NCBI GenBank assembly: GCA_937974275.1
Contig: CALJIF010000096.1
Coordinates: 1 to 46,220, forward strand
Length of the DNA: 46,220 nucleotides
Source: an uncultured Flavobacteriales bacterium
GTDB lineage: Bacteria; Bacteroidota; Bacteroidia; Palsa-965
Reading direction: 5' to 3'
Shown here piece by piece: positions 8,592 to 17,843 of the stretch. The first letter of the stretch is position 1. Each line of letters begins with the position of its first letter. The notes beneath the pieces are model-generated. The model was not told the DNA's origin. It saw only the letters and a list, made by a program, of their open reading frames with translations, and did not search any database. The translations under genes and the position numbers were made by a program.

Positions 8592-11500
8592 ATGAAAAAG
8601 ATTCTTGTTGCTACTCTCGCGTTGAGCACATGCATAACAATGTATGCGCAAAAACCTTACTTCCAGCAATTCGTTAAGTATGACATCAAAGTGAAACTTA
8701 ATGACGTGAAACATGAATTGCACGGATACGAGGAAATGGAATACACCAACAACTCGCCCGATCAGTTGACGTTTATTTACATTCATTTGTGGCCCAATGC
8801 ATACAAGAATAACCAAACCGCTTTAGGCAAACAGCTCACTGAAAACGGAGAGTTGAATTTCTATTATGCTAAAGATGAAGAGCGCGGGTATATAGACAGT
8901 CTCGATTTCAAAGTAGATGGTGCGTCAGTAAAAATGGAAGCACATCCGGAGCATATTGACATTTGTAAAATCATCTTGAATCAACCGCTTAATCCGGGCG
9001 GAAAAATTGTAATCACCACTCCATTCCATGTAAAGATTCCCAGCGGAAAATTCTCTCGCCTCGGTCATATTGATCAGCAATATCAAATTACACAATGGTA
9101 CCCGAAGCCTGCTGTGTACGATGTGAATGGCTGGAATGAAATGCCTTATTTAGATCAAGGCGAATTCTACTCGGAGTTTGGCACTTATGATGTGCACATC
9201 ACTTTGCCCAAGAATTATGTATTGGGTGCAACCGGTGATATTCAAAACAATCCGGAAGAGGTTGATTTTCTTAATAAGAAGGCAGAGGAAACTAAAACCA
9301 TTTCTTTCTATGACAAGAAAAAATTAGAGTATCCGGCATCATCCAATGAATGGAAAACTATTCACTTTCATCAAGAAAACGTCCATGACTTTGCATGGTT
9401 CTGCGACAAACGATACCATGTGTTAAAAGGTGAAGTGAAGTTACCTCATAGCGGTCGCACCGTTTCTACATGGGTGATGTTTACCAATCAATACGGCAAT
9501 TTGTGGAAAGACGGTATTCAGTATCTAAATGATGCCATCTATTATTACTCATTATGGAATGGTGATTACGCTTACAACCATGCTACTGCTGTAGACGGCG
9601 CTTTAAGTGCGGGAGGCGGAATGGAATATCCTAATATCACGGTTATTGGTGGTGTAGGTAGCGCGTTTTCATTGGAGACAGTAATCATGCACGAGATAGG
9701 ACACAACTGGTTTTATGGCATGTTGGGCAGTAATGAACGTGTGCACGGTTGGCTCGATGAGGGAATTAATTCTGCCAATGAATTACGGTACAATGAAACG
9801 AAATATCCTGAACGCACATTAGTAAACAGCAAACCCATTGAAGGCATTTTTGATTTGGGCCGTTACAAGCAAAAAGCACAATACTATTTGTTGTATTCGT
9901 TTGTGGCACGTACTAATGTTGATCAACCTTGTGAGATGCATTCCGCAGATTTCACTTCCATCAACTACGGCGCTATCATGTATTCCAAATCCGCTGTTTG
10001 TTTTGATTATCTGCGTGGATACCTCGGCGATTCACTCTACGACAAATGCTTCCGCACGTACTTCGATCGCTGGCATTTCAAGCATCCACAACCATCCGAT
10101 TTACGCGCAACATTTGAAGAAATTTCCGGTAAGAATTTAAGTTGGTTTTTTGATGACATGATCGGTACTACAAAATTGCTGGATTATAAAATCAAAGAAG
10201 TGGAGAAAGAAGGTAATGAATGGGAAGTAGAAGTTGTTAATAAAGGTGACATTGCCGGTCCGGTGCTTGTATGTGCAGTAAAAGATGGAAAAGTTGTAAT
10301 GCAGAAGTGGTACGAAGGATTTACCGGTGAAAAAGATTTAATGTTCCCGATGGTTGATGCCGACTATTTTATCATCGATCAACCGGAAGACATGCCGGAG
10401 ATTAACAGAAAAAATAATCGCATCAAAACAAAGGGTCTTGTGAAGAAAACAGAACCTTTCAAGCTGCAGTTCATCGGCAGTTTGGATAATCCGGAGCGAA
10501 CTCAATTATTCTGGGCGCCTGCAATTGGTTGGAACAACTACGACAAGCTGATGATTGGAGCTGCGTTATACAATCAGGTATTACCGGGCAAGAAAGTAGA
10601 ATGGCGTGCTGTTCCATTGTATAGTGTGGGCAGTTCTTCTCTAGTTGGTAATGGAAGTGTGTTCTTTAATGCGTACCCTGAAAGAGTATTTACACATATC
10701 CGATTCGGAGGTACGTTCAATTCTTTCCACGATTACAAAGTGAAACCTGCTGACCATCCGCTCGATGCCGCTCCTGATCGCGAGCTACGATGGATGAAAG
10801 CCAATCCGGAAATCACTTTCGACATTAAGAAAAAACGCTTGCGTAGTCCGATTAACCAAACCGTTTCTTTGCGCGGCGTGTACTTGAAAACTCAAGAAAT
10901 TCGTACAGTTTACAACACGGATTTATCAGGATTTACATGGTACATCGGCAACAAGGAACGTATGTTCTATGAAGCACAGTACAGCTTAAAGAACAATAGA
11001 AACATTCATCCTTATGACTTCTCCGTTCGCTATCAGCAAGGTGATAACATGTCGAAAGTGATGATTGAAGGTCATTACACGATTACTTACAAATCAAACA
11101 AAGGCATTCATTTCCGTGCATTTGCAGGAATGTTCATTGATACCACTAACGCAGGACCTTATCGTTTCCGAATGAGTGGTTGGGGCCCGTTAGGTATTGG
11201 CAACCACGACTACTTATATGATCATACGTTTCTGGGACGTTCTGAAACAACAGGATTGCTGGCACAACAGATGGTAGAGCAAGATGGTGGTTTTAAAATT
11301 TACTCTCCTGTTGGACAAAGCGCTCGCTGGTTAATTGCATTTAATATGGACGCAGAACTGCCATTCAAAAACAAATGGTTAAGTAAGGTGCATATTTATG
11401 CTGATGCCGGAATGTGCGGAGAAGACGGTCGTGGCAGTGAATCGTTTATTTATAATGCAGGTTTGAAAGTCGCTGTCATCAACAACTTCATGGACGTGTA

Positions 11501-11636
11501 CTTCCCGCTGTTGCTGTCTCAGGATATTCAAAACTATTACGATGCTGTTGGTTTAGGATATGGCAATCAGATTCGATTCACATTTAATATCGGACGATTC
11601 AATCCTTCTAATATCACGAACATGATTGGTTTGTAA
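8592..11636 (+). CDS. M1-family metallopeptidase with C-terminal beta-barrel-like region
   Basis: This is a 1014-residue secreted gluzincin. A signal peptide ends near MYAQ (residue 20). The peptidase has HEIGH at 367-371 and Glu390 exactly 18 residues after the second His, giving the M1 zinc site HExxH-x18-E. A variant exopeptidase motif GGMEYPN lies near 343. Residues about 640-1014 are rich in alternating aromatic and glycine strands (for example TQLFWAPAIGWNNYDKLMIG) and end in GYGNQIRFTFNIGRF, which looks like an outer-membrane barrel. It therefore may display the protease at the outer membrane; that is my inference. It lies 18 bases after the TlpA-like gene and 2 bases before lpxH. Confidence 0.88.
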   Translation: MKKILVATLALSTCITMYAQKPYFQQFVKYDIKVKLNDVKHELHGYEEMEYTNNSPDQLTFIYIHLWPNAYKNNQTALGKQLTENGELNFYYAKDEERGYIDSLDFKVDGASVKMEAHPEHIDICKIILNQPLNPGGKIVITTPFHVKIPSGKFSRLGHIDQQYQITQWYPKPAVYDVNGWNEMPYLDQGEFYSEFGTYDVHITLPKNYVLGATGDIQNNPEEVDFLNKKAEETKTISFYDKKKLEYPASSNEWKTIHFHQENVHDFAWFCDKRYHVLKGEVKLPHSGRTVSTWVMFTNQYGNLWKDGIQYLNDAIYYYSLWNGDYAYNHATAVDGALSAGGGMEYPNITVIGGVGSAFSLETVIMHEIGHNWFYGMLGSNERVHGWLDEGINSANELRYNETKYPERTLVNSKPIEGIFDLGRYKQKAQYYLLYSFVARTNVDQPCEMHSADFTSINYGAIMYSKSAVCFDYLRGYLGDSLYDKCFRTYFDRWHFKHPQPSDLRATFEEISGKNLSWFFDDMIGTTKLLDYKIKEVEKEGNEWEVEVVNKGDIAGPVLVCAVKDGKVVMQKWYEGFTGEKDLMFPMVDADYFIIDQPEDMPEINRKNNRIKTKGLVKKTEPFKLQFIGSLDNPERTQLFWAPAIGWNNYDKLMIGAALYNQVLPGKKVEWRAVPLYSVGSSSLVGNGSVFFNAYPERVFTHIRFGGTFNSFHDYKVKPADHPLDAAPDRELRWMKANPEITFDIKKKRLRSPINQTVSLRGVYLKTQEIRTVYNTDLSGFTWYIGNKERMFYEAQYSLKNNRNIHPYDFSVRYQQGDNMSKVMIEGHYTITYKSNKGIHFRAFAGMFIDTTNAGPYRFRMSGWGPLGIGNHDYLYDHTFLGRSETTGLLAQQMVEQDGGFKIYSPVGQSARWLIAFNMDAELPFKNKWLSKVHIYADAGMCGEDGRGSESFIYNAGLKVAVINNFMDVYFPLLLSQDIQNYYDAVGLGYGNQIRFTFNIGRFNPSNITNMIGL

Positions 11637-11638
11637 GC

Positions 11639-12391
11639 ATGAGTGCTGGATCAGGTAAAATATATTTTGCATCCGACTTTCATCTCGGAATACCTGATCA
11701 TGCGCAGTCTTTGGTTAGAGAAAAAAGAATTATACGCTGGTTGGATGAAATTGAGCACGACGCACAAGAGATTTTTCTTGTCGGCGATCTCTTTGATGTT
11801 TGGTTCGAATACAAGCGAGCTGTTCCGAAAGGATTTGTACGCTTGCTCGGAAAAATTGCCAGCCTAACCGATCGCGGCATTCCTGTTCACGTATTTTCCG
11901 GTAATCACGATACGTGGATGTTCGGTTATTTGGTGCAAGAATGTGGCGTTAAACTTTATCATGCTCCGATAGAACGCGAATGGAATGGAAAAAAATTCCT
12001 GATTGGTCACGGTGATGGTTTAGGACCCGGCGATCACGGTTATAAATTTATCAAATCGGTTTTCAGAAATTCTTTTGCGCAATGGCTTTACGCGCGGTTT
12101 CATCCCAATTTCGGATTAGGTTTGGCGGAATATTTTTCGCGGAAAGGTTATGACAAAAAAGAAACCGAACGGGGTTACACCGGTGATGATAAAGAATTTT
12201 TAGTCCGTTATTGCAACGATGTCATTCGCTCCAAACACTATGATTACTTTGTTTTCGGGCATCGTCATCTCCCACTCCTAAAACCAATTGGTGATCATTC
12301 CACATATATCAATCTCGGCGATTGGATTCAATACAACACTTATGCTGTATTCGACGGCACAACTTGCGAATTGAAAAAATTCGAAGGCTAA
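11639..12391 (+). CDS. lpxH: UDP-2,3-diacylglucosamine diphosphatase
   Basis: LpxH cleaves UDP-2,3-diacylglucosamine to lipid X and UMP in lipid A synthesis, at the cytoplasmic side of the membrane. This 250-residue protein has the calcineurin-like metal motifs in order: ASDFHLG (Asp13, His15), VGDLFD (Asp50), GNHD (89-91), IGHGDG (His124) and FGHRH near residue 208. Bacteroidota LpxH-type proteins are slightly longer than that of E. coli, as here. It starts 2 bases after the M1 peptidase stop. Its stop codon overlaps the gapA stop codon by 4 bases (CTAA), tail to tail. Confidence 0.9.
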   Translation: MSAGSGKIYFASDFHLGIPDHAQSLVREKRIIRWLDEIEHDAQEIFLVGDLFDVWFEYKRAVPKGFVRLLGKIASLTDRGIPVHVFSGNHDTWMFGYLVQECGVKLYHAPIEREWNGKKFLIGHGDGLGPGDHGYKFIKSVFRNSFAQWLYARFHPNFGLGLAEYFSRKGYDKKETERGYTGDDKEFLVRYCNDVIRSKHYDYFVFGHRHLPLLKPIGDHSTYINLGDWIQYNTYAVFDGTTCELKKFEG

Positions 12392-13377
12392 GCAATCTTC
12401 TTGATCAAGTCCACTAATCTGCTGGAGTAACCGTATTCGTTATCGTACCAACCGAATACCTTCACCATATTTCCTACTATCGACGTGAATCCGGGGTCAA
12501 ACAAACACGAATGCGGATTGCCCACTACGTCAACAGATACAATAGGGTCTTCTGTGTATTCCATAATTCCTTTTAGTTCTCCATTTGCCGCAGCTTTAAA
12601 AGCAGCATTAATTTCTTCTACACTCGGAAGTTTATTTAATTGACAAGTTATGTCCGTCAACGAACCATCCGGAACAGGAACACGAATACCACAACCGCCC
12701 AACTTACCGGTCAGGTGCGGAAATATTTTTGTAATTGCTTTCGCGGCTCCTGTTGATGTCGGGACCATAGAAACTGCCGCTGCACGTGCTCTGCGCAAAT
12801 CTTTATGTGGAGCGTCATGCAAGCGTTGATCGCCGGTGTACGAATGCACTGTTGTGATGTAACCATCATCTATTCCCCAATTGTCATCCAGAATCTTGAT
12901 CATTGGTGCAGCACAGTTGGTTGTGCAGGACGCATTTGAAATGATAATATCATCGGATGAAATAATGTGATCATTTACACCCAACACCACCGATTTGATA
13001 TCCGAACCTTCCGGTGGTGCGGATAACACAACTTTTTTCGCACCTGCAGCAATGTGTAACATCGCTTTTTCTCGAGTTAAAAATTTTCCTGTTGCTTCAA
13101 TAATAATATCTGCATTCACTGCGCTCCAATTCAATTCTGCAGGATCTTTCACAGCAGTTACCGGAATACGTTTGCCATTAATGACTATTGCATCGCCATC
13201 ATGATGCACATCGCCTTTAAATCGGCCATGCACGGAATCGTACTTAAACAAGTGCGCTAAGGTTTTCGCATCCGTCAAATCGTTTATCGCTACGATATTG
13301 AAGTCCTTTCGCTCCAACATTACGCGCAACGTAACGCGTCCTATTCTGCCAAATCCATTTATTGCAACGTTTATCAT
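12388..13377 (-). CDS. gapA: Glyceraldehyde-3-phosphate dehydrogenase, type I
   Basis: GAPDH oxidises glyceraldehyde 3-phosphate to 1,3-bisphosphoglycerate in glycolysis. The 329-residue protein has the Rossmann motif NGFGRIGR at residues 7-14. An acidic residue in INDL (Asp33) is the usual mark of NAD specificity. The catalytic motif is SNASCTTNC with Cys151. The C-terminal WYDNEYGYSSRLVDL is also present. A canonical promoter box lies 16 bases upstream. It is a single-gene unit and meets lpxH tail to tail. Confidence 0.96.
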   Translation of the reverse strand: MINVAINGFGRIGRVTLRVMLERKDFNIVAINDLTDAKTLAHLFKYDSVHGRFKGDVHHDGDAIVINGKRIPVTAVKDPAELNWSAVNADIIIEATGKFLTREKAMLHIAAGAKKVVLSAPPEGSDIKSVVLGVNDHIISSDDIIISNASCTTNCAAPMIKILDDNWGIDDGYITTVHSYTGDQRLHDAPHKDLRRARAAAVSMVPTSTGAAKAITKIFPHLTGKLGGCGIRVPVPDGSLTDITCQLNKLPSVEEINAAFKAAANGELKGIMEYTEDPIVSVDVVGNPHSCLFDPGFTSIVGNMVKVFGWYDNEYGYSSRLVDLIKKIA

Positions 13378-13393
13378 ATCACGATGTTTTTAT

Positions 13394-13401
13394 CAAAGTT
13401 A
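13394..13401 (-). promoter_or_regulatory. Candidate -7 promoter box of gapA
   Basis: On the minus strand TAACTTTG is a perfect match to TAnnTTTG. A TTG read from 13428-13426 lies 24 bases further upstream, slightly longer than the usual 17-23. The predicted 5' UTR is about 10-12 bases. Confidence 0.6.
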
Positions 13402-13442
13402 CTTCAAATCAGAATTTCGGATTCACAATTAATGCAAACAAA

Positions 13443-13468
13443 CAAGGCTGCCCGAAAGGACAGCCTTG
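13443..13468 (-). terminator. Rho-independent terminator of the BNR/VPS10-like gene
   Basis: On the minus strand CAAGGCTGTCC, loop TTTC and GGGCAGCCTTG form an 11-bp stem with one G-U pair. TTTGTTTG follows. It lies 22 bases after the stop codon at 13491. Confidence 0.85.
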
Positions 13469-13490
13469 CTATGCAATTGGTGTTTATAGT

Positions 13491-16400
13491 TTACATCTTC
13501 ACGAATCGACCTGAACCGATACGCTTGTTATCCTGAGTAATTACAATAATGTATGTTCCTTTGGCCATATTAGCTGCGTTGAATTCAACTGTATTCTTAC
13601 CGGCAGCTAACTGCTGATAATTCTGAGTTGAAACCATCTTACCGGAAAGATCGAAGATCTGAACGATCGCATTACCACTGCGAGCAGTTGTAAATGTTAC
13701 GAAGCTGTTATCAACAACAGGGTTCGGGAATACTTTCACATCATTAGCAACCACAGGCTGTGAAGAGCCATTAGAAGGTTCGTTGATGCTATTTGGAACC
13801 TGCCAGCTGGAGTCATCACGCCAGATTCCACGACCGTGCGTTCCGATGTAGAAACATCCTGCATTTGGAACATGCCATGGCTCGAAACGCTGCTGACGAA
13901 TCATATCTACAGCTACATTATCCAAGTTAGCATTAGATGATGCATACGTAGGAGTTGCAGCAGTAATATTTGAAGTTTCAAACATACCGTGCTCAGTTCC
14001 TACCAAAACACGGTTAGGAGTGTATTTGTCGAAAGAAACAGATAAACAAGGAACACCACCCAAAGTGTTAAGGTTTCCGGTCTTGTTGGCAAACGTACCT
14101 GTAACTGAAGTTGCAGTAGTACCTACTGATGAATAATGAACGTTTTGAGTTGCTCCATAATTTCCTGTGGTAACTACAACATTATTCGCATTGTTTGGAT
14201 CAACGTCTAATCCTGTTACAGGACGAGAGAATGAACCAATCAAGTGACACGTAATTACACAAGTTGGATTAGCAATAGCGCCTCCGTTGGCCTCAGAATC
14301 ACCTGTAGCAGAATCCATAGCTGCGGCAATATTTGAGAAACGGAATACAGAACCGCCTGCTGTACCAACGAACAAGTGATTACCGTCAGCAGACCAAGTC
14401 ATCTGAGAAGCTTCTCCGGAGTATGCACTTGGCAAAGAACGGTTACCACCAATCTTCAACCATTCAGGAGTTGCAGAGAAGTCCAAAGGACGCTTAGTAA
14501 TCCAGATACCGTTGTTACCGGTAAATCCAACTGCTAAACGCGCCTGAACAGGATCCTGAATACGAACTGTATCATTAGGATTGATCGTAGTTGGAGTAGC
14601 GTAACTGAATGTTCTTCCCTGAACGTTAGAATTTAAAGTAAATACAGTACCGGCACCGTAACTTACATTGAAGTAAGCCTTAACCACTTGGTTAGCAGCA
14701 GGAGTAGAATTCCATGTAATAGTGTAAGAACCGTTAGCCTGAACTGTTCCGGTTGCATCACCGCTAATGTTACCTGATCCATCAACTGTTGCAGAACTAT
14801 TTGCTACAGTAAAGCGGATTGAATTCAAAATAACAGTAGCAGCAGGATTTGCGATAGGAGCCGTAACTGTTAAGGCACCGGAATAAGTTGCGGTTGCACC
14901 GGTTGTTACGTGCTTATTCTGTTCAATAGTATCGTTTACCATTGTGATAGAATCCGAACTCAAAGGATCATTAAATGATTCCCATAAACGAATCGGAGTA
15001 ACGAATGCAGCAAAACCGGGCTGACCATAAGCAGTAGGAGTCATGCGCTCGGAGAAGAAATCACCTGAAGACTGACCACCATTGTTAGAACGAGAAGTTG
15101 CACCGTAGTATACAGTTTGGAACGTAGCACCCGGAAAGAGAAGCGACAGATCGCAATGTCCACCGTCACCACCGCTTGTTGAGAAGGAAGACATCAAAGT
15201 ATTTCCTGCACCGTTTACATACTGTGTTCCATTATCTTGAGTTCCAATCATTGCGCGATCGCGATTTGGAGCGAATGGGTCAATTGCCACAGAGTATGCC
15301 TGAGTAACGTTGTAACCGTTGTTCATTGGAGTCCATGTTGCACCGTCGTTCTGTGAACGGAAAATACCGCCATCAGTTCCAACGAAAATAGTTCCCGGAG
15401 CAGTTGGGTGATATAAAATCACGTGCTTGTCAGAATGTACATACCATGGGTTAAACAATGATGCAGGGAACTCCAATGCGCGACGAGTCCACTGACCACC
15501 AACCGGATTGGTTTGTAATAATTCGAAATCCCACAATTCTACACCACCAAAAATTGCACGGAACTTGTTGTTAGGATCAACTTCCACTACGTTGTCATAG
15601 TCACCTTGACCTGTACCGAATGGCTCAAATTGCGCATTACCTGCACCCGCAGCTTGCTGCCAAGTTGCACCACCATCAGTAGAAACGTAAACACCTGCCA
15701 AAGCACCTGTGTTATTAGCGCAGAACGCATACACGAAGTTCGGGTCAGAGGGAGCGACACCAATTTCTGTACGAGACAAACTGCTATTAATAAATCCTTG
15801 TGCGGAAGTACCCACGTTTGTAAACGTTGCTCCATTATCCGTTGAACGCCACGGCTTGCCACTTGCAGTAGTTATAACTGTTCCGTTCCCCGGTACGTCA
15901 ACATCACTGGATTCTGCGGTAGCAGGCAAACCACCCGGAGTTACCCAAGTTTGTCCACCATCAGATGAAACGCGCAATCCTTTGTTAGTAGATGCAAATA
16001 CGTGATTTGGATCGTTAGGATCAATAACAATTTTATTAACAGCAACCCAGTTCGCCGTAGCGTTGTTCGCTGTCGGAGGAACTGTAGCAGTTAAAACACT
16101 CCAAGTTGCACCACCGTCAACAGACTTATAAATACCACCACCGATAAATCCACCGGCACCGGTACCGAAGAAATAATACATTCCTTCACCTGTTCCAACA
16201 TACAAGTCACCGTTTGATGCTTGTGCCATGCTGGCAATATTAATATTTACATCAGGAATAGAGAAGAATCCCGAATTCTTTTGCCAGTTTAATCCACCGT
16301 CAAAAGATTCCCACAAACCACCGCTCACCGCACCGGCGAACATGTGTTGTGTGTTGTTACGATCAATGATCATTGCACGTGTTCTTCCGCCCACATTGTC

Positions 16401-16730
16401 CGGACCGATCTCATTCCAAGAAGTGGCTTGTATGCTAGCTGCACTTGAATTGCGAGCAGCAGCGTGTGTTTGTGAAGCCAATTGCTTCATACGCGCCATT
16501 TCCTGAAAATTTAATTCACCGGTATTCGCATCTTTCATGCGATCAAACCACCATTGAGCTGCGCCTTTGGCACCAAAGTCATCATAAGTGATTTCGCCGT
16601 TAACCACGTTAACCGCCACGTGACCACGATACTTAGACGCTGTATCGTTCTTCATCACGAAGCTCCCGAAAACAGCCAAACCGACTGCAGCAATTCCGGT
16701 TCCGGCAAGTGTAAAAGTTCTGCGTTTCAT
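13491..16730 (-). CDS. BNR/VPS10-like repeat protein, T9SS cargo
   Basis: This 1079-residue secreted protein has an N-terminal hydrophobic segment (residues about 8-27). Repeated Asp-box/BNR units are visible, such as GLWESFDGGLNWQKN, GIYKSVDGGATWSVL, GLRVSSDGGQTWVT, KPWRSTDNGATFTN, GVYVSTDGGATWQQA and GIFRSQNDGATWTPM. They are typical of sortilin/VPS10- and sialidase-type propellers. An inserted beta domain near 600-720 is rich in Thr and Asn. The last ~80 residues are a T9SS sorting domain (VKVFPNPVVDNSFVTF ... GTYIIVITQDNKRIGSGRFVKM). No catalytic residues can be assigned; similar proteins are annotated as exo-alpha-sialidase or glycosyl hydrolase without proof. It stands alone, with an unusual upstream region and a strong terminator. 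Confidence 0.85.
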   Translation of the reverse strand: MKRRTFTLAGTGIAAVGLAVFGSFVMKNDTASKYRGHVAVNVVNGEITYDDFGAKGAAQWWFDRMKDANTGELNFQEMARMKQLASQTHAAARNSSAASIQATSWNEIGPDNVGGRTRAMIIDRNNTQHMFAGAVSGGLWESFDGGLNWQKNSGFFSIPDVNINIASMAQASNGDLYVGTGEGMYYFFGTGAGGFIGGGIYKSVDGGATWSVLTATVPPTANNATANWVAVNKIVIDPNDPNHVFASTNKGLRVSSDGGQTWVTPGGLPATAESSDVDVPGNGTVITTASGKPWRSTDNGATFTNVGTSAQGFINSSLSRTEIGVAPSDPNFVYAFCANNTGALAGVYVSTDGGATWQQAAGAGNAQFEPFGTGQGDYDNVVEVDPNNKFRAIFGGVELWDFELLQTNPVGGQWTRRALEFPASLFNPWYVHSDKHVILYHPTAPGTIFVGTDGGIFRSQNDGATWTPMNNGYNVTQAYSVAIDPFAPNRDRAMIGTQDNGTQYVNGAGNTLMSSFSTSGGDGGHCDLSLLFPGATFQTVYYGATSRSNNGGQSSGDFFSERMTPTAYGQPGFAAFVTPIRLWESFNDPLSSDSITMVNDTIEQNKHVTTGATATYSGALTVTAPIANPAATVILNSIRFTVANSSATVDGSGNISGDATGTVQANGSYTITWNSTPAANQVVKAYFNVSYGAGTVFTLNSNVQGRTFSYATPTTINPNDTVRIQDPVQARLAVGFTGNNGIWITKRPLDFSATPEWLKIGGNRSLPSAYSGEASQMTWSADGNHLFVGTAGGSVFRFSNIAAAMDSATGDSEANGGAIANPTCVITCHLIGSFSRPVTGLDVDPNNANNVVVTTGNYGATQNVHYSSVGTTATSVTGTFANKTGNLNTLGGVPCLSVSFDKYTPNRVLVGTEHGMFETSNITAATPTYASSNANLDNVAVDMIRQQRFEPWHVPNAGCFYIGTHGRGIWRDDSSWQVPNSINEPSNGSSQPVVANDVKVFPNPVVDNSFVTFTTARSGNAIVQIFDLSGKMVSTQNYQQLAAGKNTVEFNAANMAKGTYIIVITQDNKRIGSGRFVKM

Positions 16731-16755
16731 TGTTAATAATTTAGGTCCCTCTTTT

Positions 16756-16769
16756 AGATTTTAAAATCT
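16756..16769. repeat. 14-bp perfect palindrome in the leader of the VPS10-like gene
   Basis: AGATTTTAAAATCT lies 26-39 bases upstream of the start codon at 16730. A box TAGTTTTG (minus strand, just upstream near 16797-16804) is a candidate -7 element, so the palindrome would be in the 5' UTR. Confidence 0.45.
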
Positions 16770-16820
16770 GTTTTATGCGATGTTCAAAGCATCCAAAACT
16801 ACTATTTTTTTCCTATGCAG

Positions 16821-16855
16821 CGCAGCAAACGTTAAATAAATTTAACGCAGCAAAC
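16821..16855. repeat. Direct repeat pair with nested inverted repeat, candidate operator
   Basis: CGCAGCAAAC occurs at 16821-16830 and 16846-16855, with a period of 25 bases. The space between is filled by an inverted repeat CGTTAAAT / ATTTAACG (16830-16837 and 16840-16847) with a 2-base centre. The unit lies about 90-125 bases upstream of the VPS10-like gene start and just upstream of its candidate -7 box. This is the layout expected of a transcription-factor site; the factor is unknown. Confidence 0.55.
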
Positions 16856-16922
16856 AGTGCCGAAAATTGGGGGATGTTTTGAAACCAAACCGACGAACCG
16901 GTTAAGATTTCAATAAAGATAG

Positions 16923-16943
16923 TGACAACAACTGCCGTTGTCA
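16923..16943 (+). terminator. Hairpin with T-run, terminator-like on the plus strand
   Basis: TGACAAC (16923-16929) and GTTGTCA (16937-16943) form a 7-bp stem followed on the plus strand by AG and eight T. No plus-strand gene lies upstream. It sits 8 bases past the lipA stop codon on the minus strand, where the T-run becomes an A-run before the stem. It may end lipA transcripts poorly or stop antisense ones. Confidence 0.35.
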
Positions 16944-16951
16944 AGTTTTTT

Positions 16952-17821
16952 TTAAATATGTTGCTCGGCATGATACGAAGAACGCACCAAAGGACCGCTT
17001 TCCACATAACGAAAACCGCGCTTGAGGGCCTCTTCCTTATAACGGGCAAACTTTTCAGGGTGTACGAATTCCTGAACTGCTAAATGTTTTTTAGTCGGTT
17101 GCAGGTATTGGCCGATCGTCATGATCTCAACGCCCACACGTGCCAAATCGTCCATCGTTTCCAGCACCTCCGCATCCGTTTCACCCAAACCAACCATAAT
17201 ACCCGATTTCGTGCGGCAACCACCTTCTTTCAAATACTTCAAAACGTCCAAACTACGATCGTATTTCGCCTGGATGCGCACCTGACGAGTTAATCGACGC
17301 ACAGTTTCCATATTGTGAGAAACAATTTCCGGCATGACGTCCACAATCCGCTGCACATTTTCCATTTCACCTTTGAAATCGGGAATTAAAGTTTCAAGTG
17401 TAGTTCCGGGGCTAATTTCCCGAATCGCATTTACTGTCATTGCCCAAATAGTTGAACCACCATCCTTGAGTTCGTCACGGTCAACGGAGGTAATTACGCA
17501 GTGTTTTACACCCATCAACTTCACAGATTCAGCCACGCGCATGGGTTCATCCCAATCTACGGGCATCGGGCGTCCTGTCGCTACTGCACAAAATCCGCAA
17601 GAACGCGTGCATATATTGCCCAAGATCATAAACGTCGCAGTGCCTGCGCCCCAGCATTCACCCATATTCGGGCAATTACCGCTTTCACAAATCGTGTGTA
17701 GTTTATGCTGATCTACGAGACTACGAACCTTCAGATAGTTCTCGCCCGTAGGTAATTTAACACGAAGCCATTCGGGCTTTTTAAAACGTTCCTCTTTCTT
17801 CTCTACAACCGTATTTTCCAT
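16952..17821 (-). CDS. lipA: Lipoyl synthase
   Basis: LipA inserts two sulfur atoms into protein-bound octanoyl groups to make lipoate, using two 4Fe-4S clusters and SAM. This 289-residue protein has the auxiliary cluster motif C45-x4-C50-x5-C56 (CESGNCPNMGEC) and the radical SAM motif C71-x3-C75-x2-C78 (CTRSCGFC). A C-terminal RSSYHAEQ carries the serine ligand of the auxiliary cluster. I chose the ATG at 17821 rather than a TTG two codons upstream. It follows the 17844-18611 gene by 22 bases on the same strand. Confidence 0.96.
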   Translation of the reverse strand: MENTVVEKKEERFKKPEWLRVKLPTGENYLKVRSLVDQHKLHTICESGNCPNMGECWGAGTATFMILGNICTRSCGFCAVATGRPMPVDWDEPMRVAESVKLMGVKHCVITSVDRDELKDGGSTIWAMTVNAIREISPGTTLETLIPDFKGEMENVQRIVDVMPEIVSHNMETVRRLTRQVRIQAKYDRSLDVLKYLKEGGCRTKSGIMVGLGETDAEVLETMDDLARVGVEIMTIGQYLQPTKKHLAVQEFVHPEKFARYKEEALKRGFRYVESGPLVRSSYHAEQHI

Positions 17822-17843
17822 AATCAATTCCCGTCTCCCGGGA

